DNA of 64,000 bases, from contig NC_008278.1 in the NCBI RefSeq assembly GCF_000058485.1, forward strand, positions 5,760,962 through 5,824,961, given 5' to 3'. Below, one piece after another: positions 62,450 to 64,000 of the stretch. The first letter of the stretch is position 1, and the number at the start of each line of letters is the position of its first letter. Source of the stretch: Frankia alni ACN14a (lineage in GTDB: Bacteria; Actinomycetota; Actinomycetes; Frankiales; Frankiaceae). The translations under genes were made by a program, and so were the position numbers. The notes under the pieces are model-generated. The model worked only from the letters and a program-made list of their open reading frames with translations, was not told the DNA's origin and ran no database searches.

Positions 62450-63019
62450 CTACTGATGGTCGCGGTGCTGATGACTGATCGTCGAACCGAGCCGCCCGCC
62501 GCGGTTGTCCAGGTGCTCGATCCTGCCGATGCTGGTGGTGATGTTGTTGTAGTAGGTGTTCACCTGGCTCGCTCGAGGGTTCTCGACCGCCTTCGCGATC
62601 AGGTCGGCGAGATGGCTGATGGCGGCCGGATCGCGCCCGACGACCACCTCCACCGGGACTCCCGCCGACTCGAGGACGATCGAGTGAAGTATGTACCCCC
62701 GCCCGCCTGCCATGAATGCCTGGACGACGCCGGCCAGAGCGGCCGGAACGCCCACGACCAGGAGGACCGAAGCCAGCACGAGGATGATGCTGGCCGGGAA
62801 AGTCAACTCTCCCGCGCCCAGGAACGGCAGATTCACGAAGGCGCCGACGGCCAACGGCAGGTACCACCGCCATTTCGCCAGCAGGGCCGCTCCGAGTCCG
62901 CCCTGAAATCCTATCCTCCGCTCGATTCTGGAGACCCTGGTGATGGTACTGAGATTGTAGACGTCACGACCGATGTACAGGAGGCCGCCCTGCACCGTGA
63001 TGCCGGTACCCTGACTCAT
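62450..63019 (-). CDS. DUF6232-like membrane protein with C-terminal LDNRGG motif
   Basis: 189 residues. Residues 7-30 (ITVQGGLLYIGRDVYNLSTI) and two membrane helices at about 53-100 (WYLPLAVGAFVNLPFL, FPASIILVLASVLLVVGVPA) followed by SIVLESAGVPVEVVVGRDPA and ISHLADLIAKAVENP fit the DUF6232 pattern. Residues 163-178 read SIGRIEHLDNRGGRLG, nearly the same as the neighbour's N-terminal motif. It is the upstream gene of a probable two-gene operon. Likely a membrane sensor or docking protein for the EAD1 adaptor; this is inference. Confidence 0.75.
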   Translation of the reverse strand: MSQGTGITVQGGLLYIGRDVYNLSTITRVSRIERRIGFQGGLGAALLAKWRWYLPLAVGAFVNLPFLGAGELTFPASIILVLASVLLVVGVPAALAGVVQAFMAGGRGYILHSIVLESAGVPVEVVVGRDPAAISHLADLIAKAVENPRASQVNTYYNNITTSIGRIEHLDNRGGRLGSTISHQHRDHQ

Positions 63020-63470
63020 TCCATCCCCGATCTCCCACTCACCCGGGAGCTCACGGTCCAGGCAGTTCCGCCCGCTGACGGACTCGCGGTGATCCCTGTT
63101 CCAGGATAGTCGGCGCATGGAACGGAAGTCGCGGAGATTCCGGCACACAGCCGGAGTCGTCGGCCGACCGTCCGCCCTTCCCGCATGGAGGCCGGTCGGA
63201 CATGGCCGCCCGCCGACCCGTCCCCCGGCCCACCTCGGCCTTCTCACTCCCTCCCGTTCGACGGTGCCCGTCGGCGCATCCCCACGACCCGTGACCGGGA
63301 TCCGCGTGCGGGCCATGGTCGCCACGACGGGGCGCCGGCCTGTCCGGGACGCGCGCGCACGGAGGTCGCGCCGACGTGTGACGATGGACGGGATGTCGGG
63401 TCGGGTCGGCGGACCGCCGGCCGCGCCGATTGCCGGTCGTGGGCCGTGAGCCGGGGAAGCGGAGGATGCT
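63020..63470. other. Divergent intergenic region, no supported gene
   Basis: Between the leftward membrane-protein gene and the rightward SsgA-like gene. It likely holds both promoters; the start of the leftward gene has two nearby ATGs (63019 and one 5 bp further) and the region 63095-63110 contains CCAGGATAGT. No coding frame is convincing. Confidence 0.45.
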
Positions 63471-63908
63471 ATGTCACAGCGCCGCCCGCCGGTCGCGAAC
63501 CCCTTCGAGTCGCAGATGTCGGCCTTCCTCGTCCAGCCGGACGGCACCCGCGCGCCGCTGCCCGCGGCGCTGCGCTTCGACCGGGCCGATCCGTTCGCCG
63601 TCAGCCTGCGGCTACGGACGAGCACCGTGCAGACGGTCACGTGGACGTTCGCCCGTCAGCTCCTCATCGACGGCGCCCGGCGGCCGACCGGTGTCGGCGC
63701 CGTGGAGGTGCGCCCGGCGTTCCACGACGGGACCAGGCTGCTCGTCCTGTCGCTGAAGTCGGCGTCCCGGCACACCGAGGTCCAGCTCCGCCACGAGCAG
63801 GTCGCCGCGTTCATCAACGACACGCTGGCGGCGGTTCCCTCCGGCGCGGAGAGCGATCAGGTCGACTGGAACGCCGAACTGAACAGGTTTCACGACGACG
63901 ATTCGTAG
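63471..63908 (+). CDS. SsgA-like sporulation/cell-division regulator (SALP)
   Basis: 145 residues: NPFESQMSAFLVQPDGTRAP, ALRFDRADPFAVSLRLRTST, VTWTFARQLLIDGARRPTGV and VEVRPAFHDGTRLLVLSLKS, the whirly-type fold of SsgA-like proteins, which place the cell-division machinery in sporulating actinomycetes. A GGAGG site precedes ATG 63471. The family is limited to morphologically complex actinobacteria, so the host is filamentous or sporulating. Confidence 0.88.
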   Translation: MSQRRPPVANPFESQMSAFLVQPDGTRAPLPAALRFDRADPFAVSLRLRTSTVQTVTWTFARQLLIDGARRPTGVGAVEVRPAFHDGTRLLVLSLKSASRHTEVQLRHEQVAAFINDTLAAVPSGAESDQVDWNAELNRFHDDDS

Positions 63909-64000
63909 GCGACGGTCCGATCGGCAGGCGGCCGGGTAGCCGACCACGACCACCGCTGCCGGCTGCGACCGCGCTACTGGCCGCCGGCGCCGGAGGGCTG

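Noticed and set aside
1-64000. tRNA, rRNA, prophage, IS transposase or integrase genes
   Set aside because: None recognised by reading; the AlpA-like small HTH gene at 45169 lacks an integrase partner or att repeats.

Overview
The window is about 73% GC by eye, with short intergenic gaps, many GTG starts and actinobacterial gene families: an SsgA-like sporulation protein, Methyltransf_19, an MT0933-type antitoxin, SpoIIE-type phosphatases and F420/PPOX-type oxidoreductases. It looks like a filamentous actinomycete chromosome. The phytochrome-SpoIIE protein, the many in-frame short tandem repeats and the family mix suggest Frankia or a close relative; this is inference, not proof. No rRNA, tRNA, CRISPR array, intact insertion sequence or prophage was seen.

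Layout. 1-8.0 kb: a cut DUF4184 gene, a TetR/drug-exporter pair, a TIR-NTPase-TIR protein, a nitroreductase/HxlR pair and a second exporter. 8.0-16 kb: an ECF sigma factor overlapping a CBS-domain gene, an MprF-like lysyltransferase, a SAM methyltransferase, an LmeA-like lipid-binding protein and a degenerate histidine phosphatase. 16-22.8 kb: an M24 peptidase, a giant nitrate reductase fused to its own diflavin reductase, and a secreted HAF-repeat protein. 22.8-28.8 kb: a MarR/exporter operon ending in a truncated NmrA gene, a phosphotransferase, DUF2867 and DUF2071 genes, a SnoaL-like gene and a small antitoxin gene. 28.9-32 kb: heme oxygenase plus bacteriophytochrome-SpoIIE phosphatase. 32-39.3 kb: a PfpI protein, a Rieske oxygenase, a 2-oxoglutarate oxygenase, an amidohydrolase and a double-length SDR. 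39.3-49 kb: NERD-helicase, esterase, PhyH-type oxygenase with a possible winged helix, cold-shock protein, Na+/H+ antiporter and GAF-SpoIIE phosphatase. 49-59 kb: P1 peptidase, sulfurtransferase, PPOX protein, DJ-1 protein, surface protein plus sortase, an EthD/DUF2252/OmdA operon and a NERD protein, mixed with several decayed genes. 59-64 kb: a coupled unknown pair, an esterase, an effector-associated-domain gene next to a DUF6232-type membrane gene, and an SsgA-like protein.

The most interesting material is conflict or signalling related. The EAD1/DUF6232 neighbours (61.9-63.0 kb) carry the same 16-residue LDNRGG motif at opposite protein ends, a layout like that of paired bacterial amyloid or adaptor signalling motifs. 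The dual-TIR NTPase (3.0-5.1 kb) looks like a single-gene NAD-targeting or STAND-like immune protein. Two NERD proteins, a WD40 relic and an orphan antitoxin add to this theme. A 14-bp palindrome, GGTTCCGCGGAACC, and close variants recur in gaps and inside protein linkers. Gene decay is frequent: truncated NmrA, frameshifted WD40, internally deleted FAD monooxygenase.
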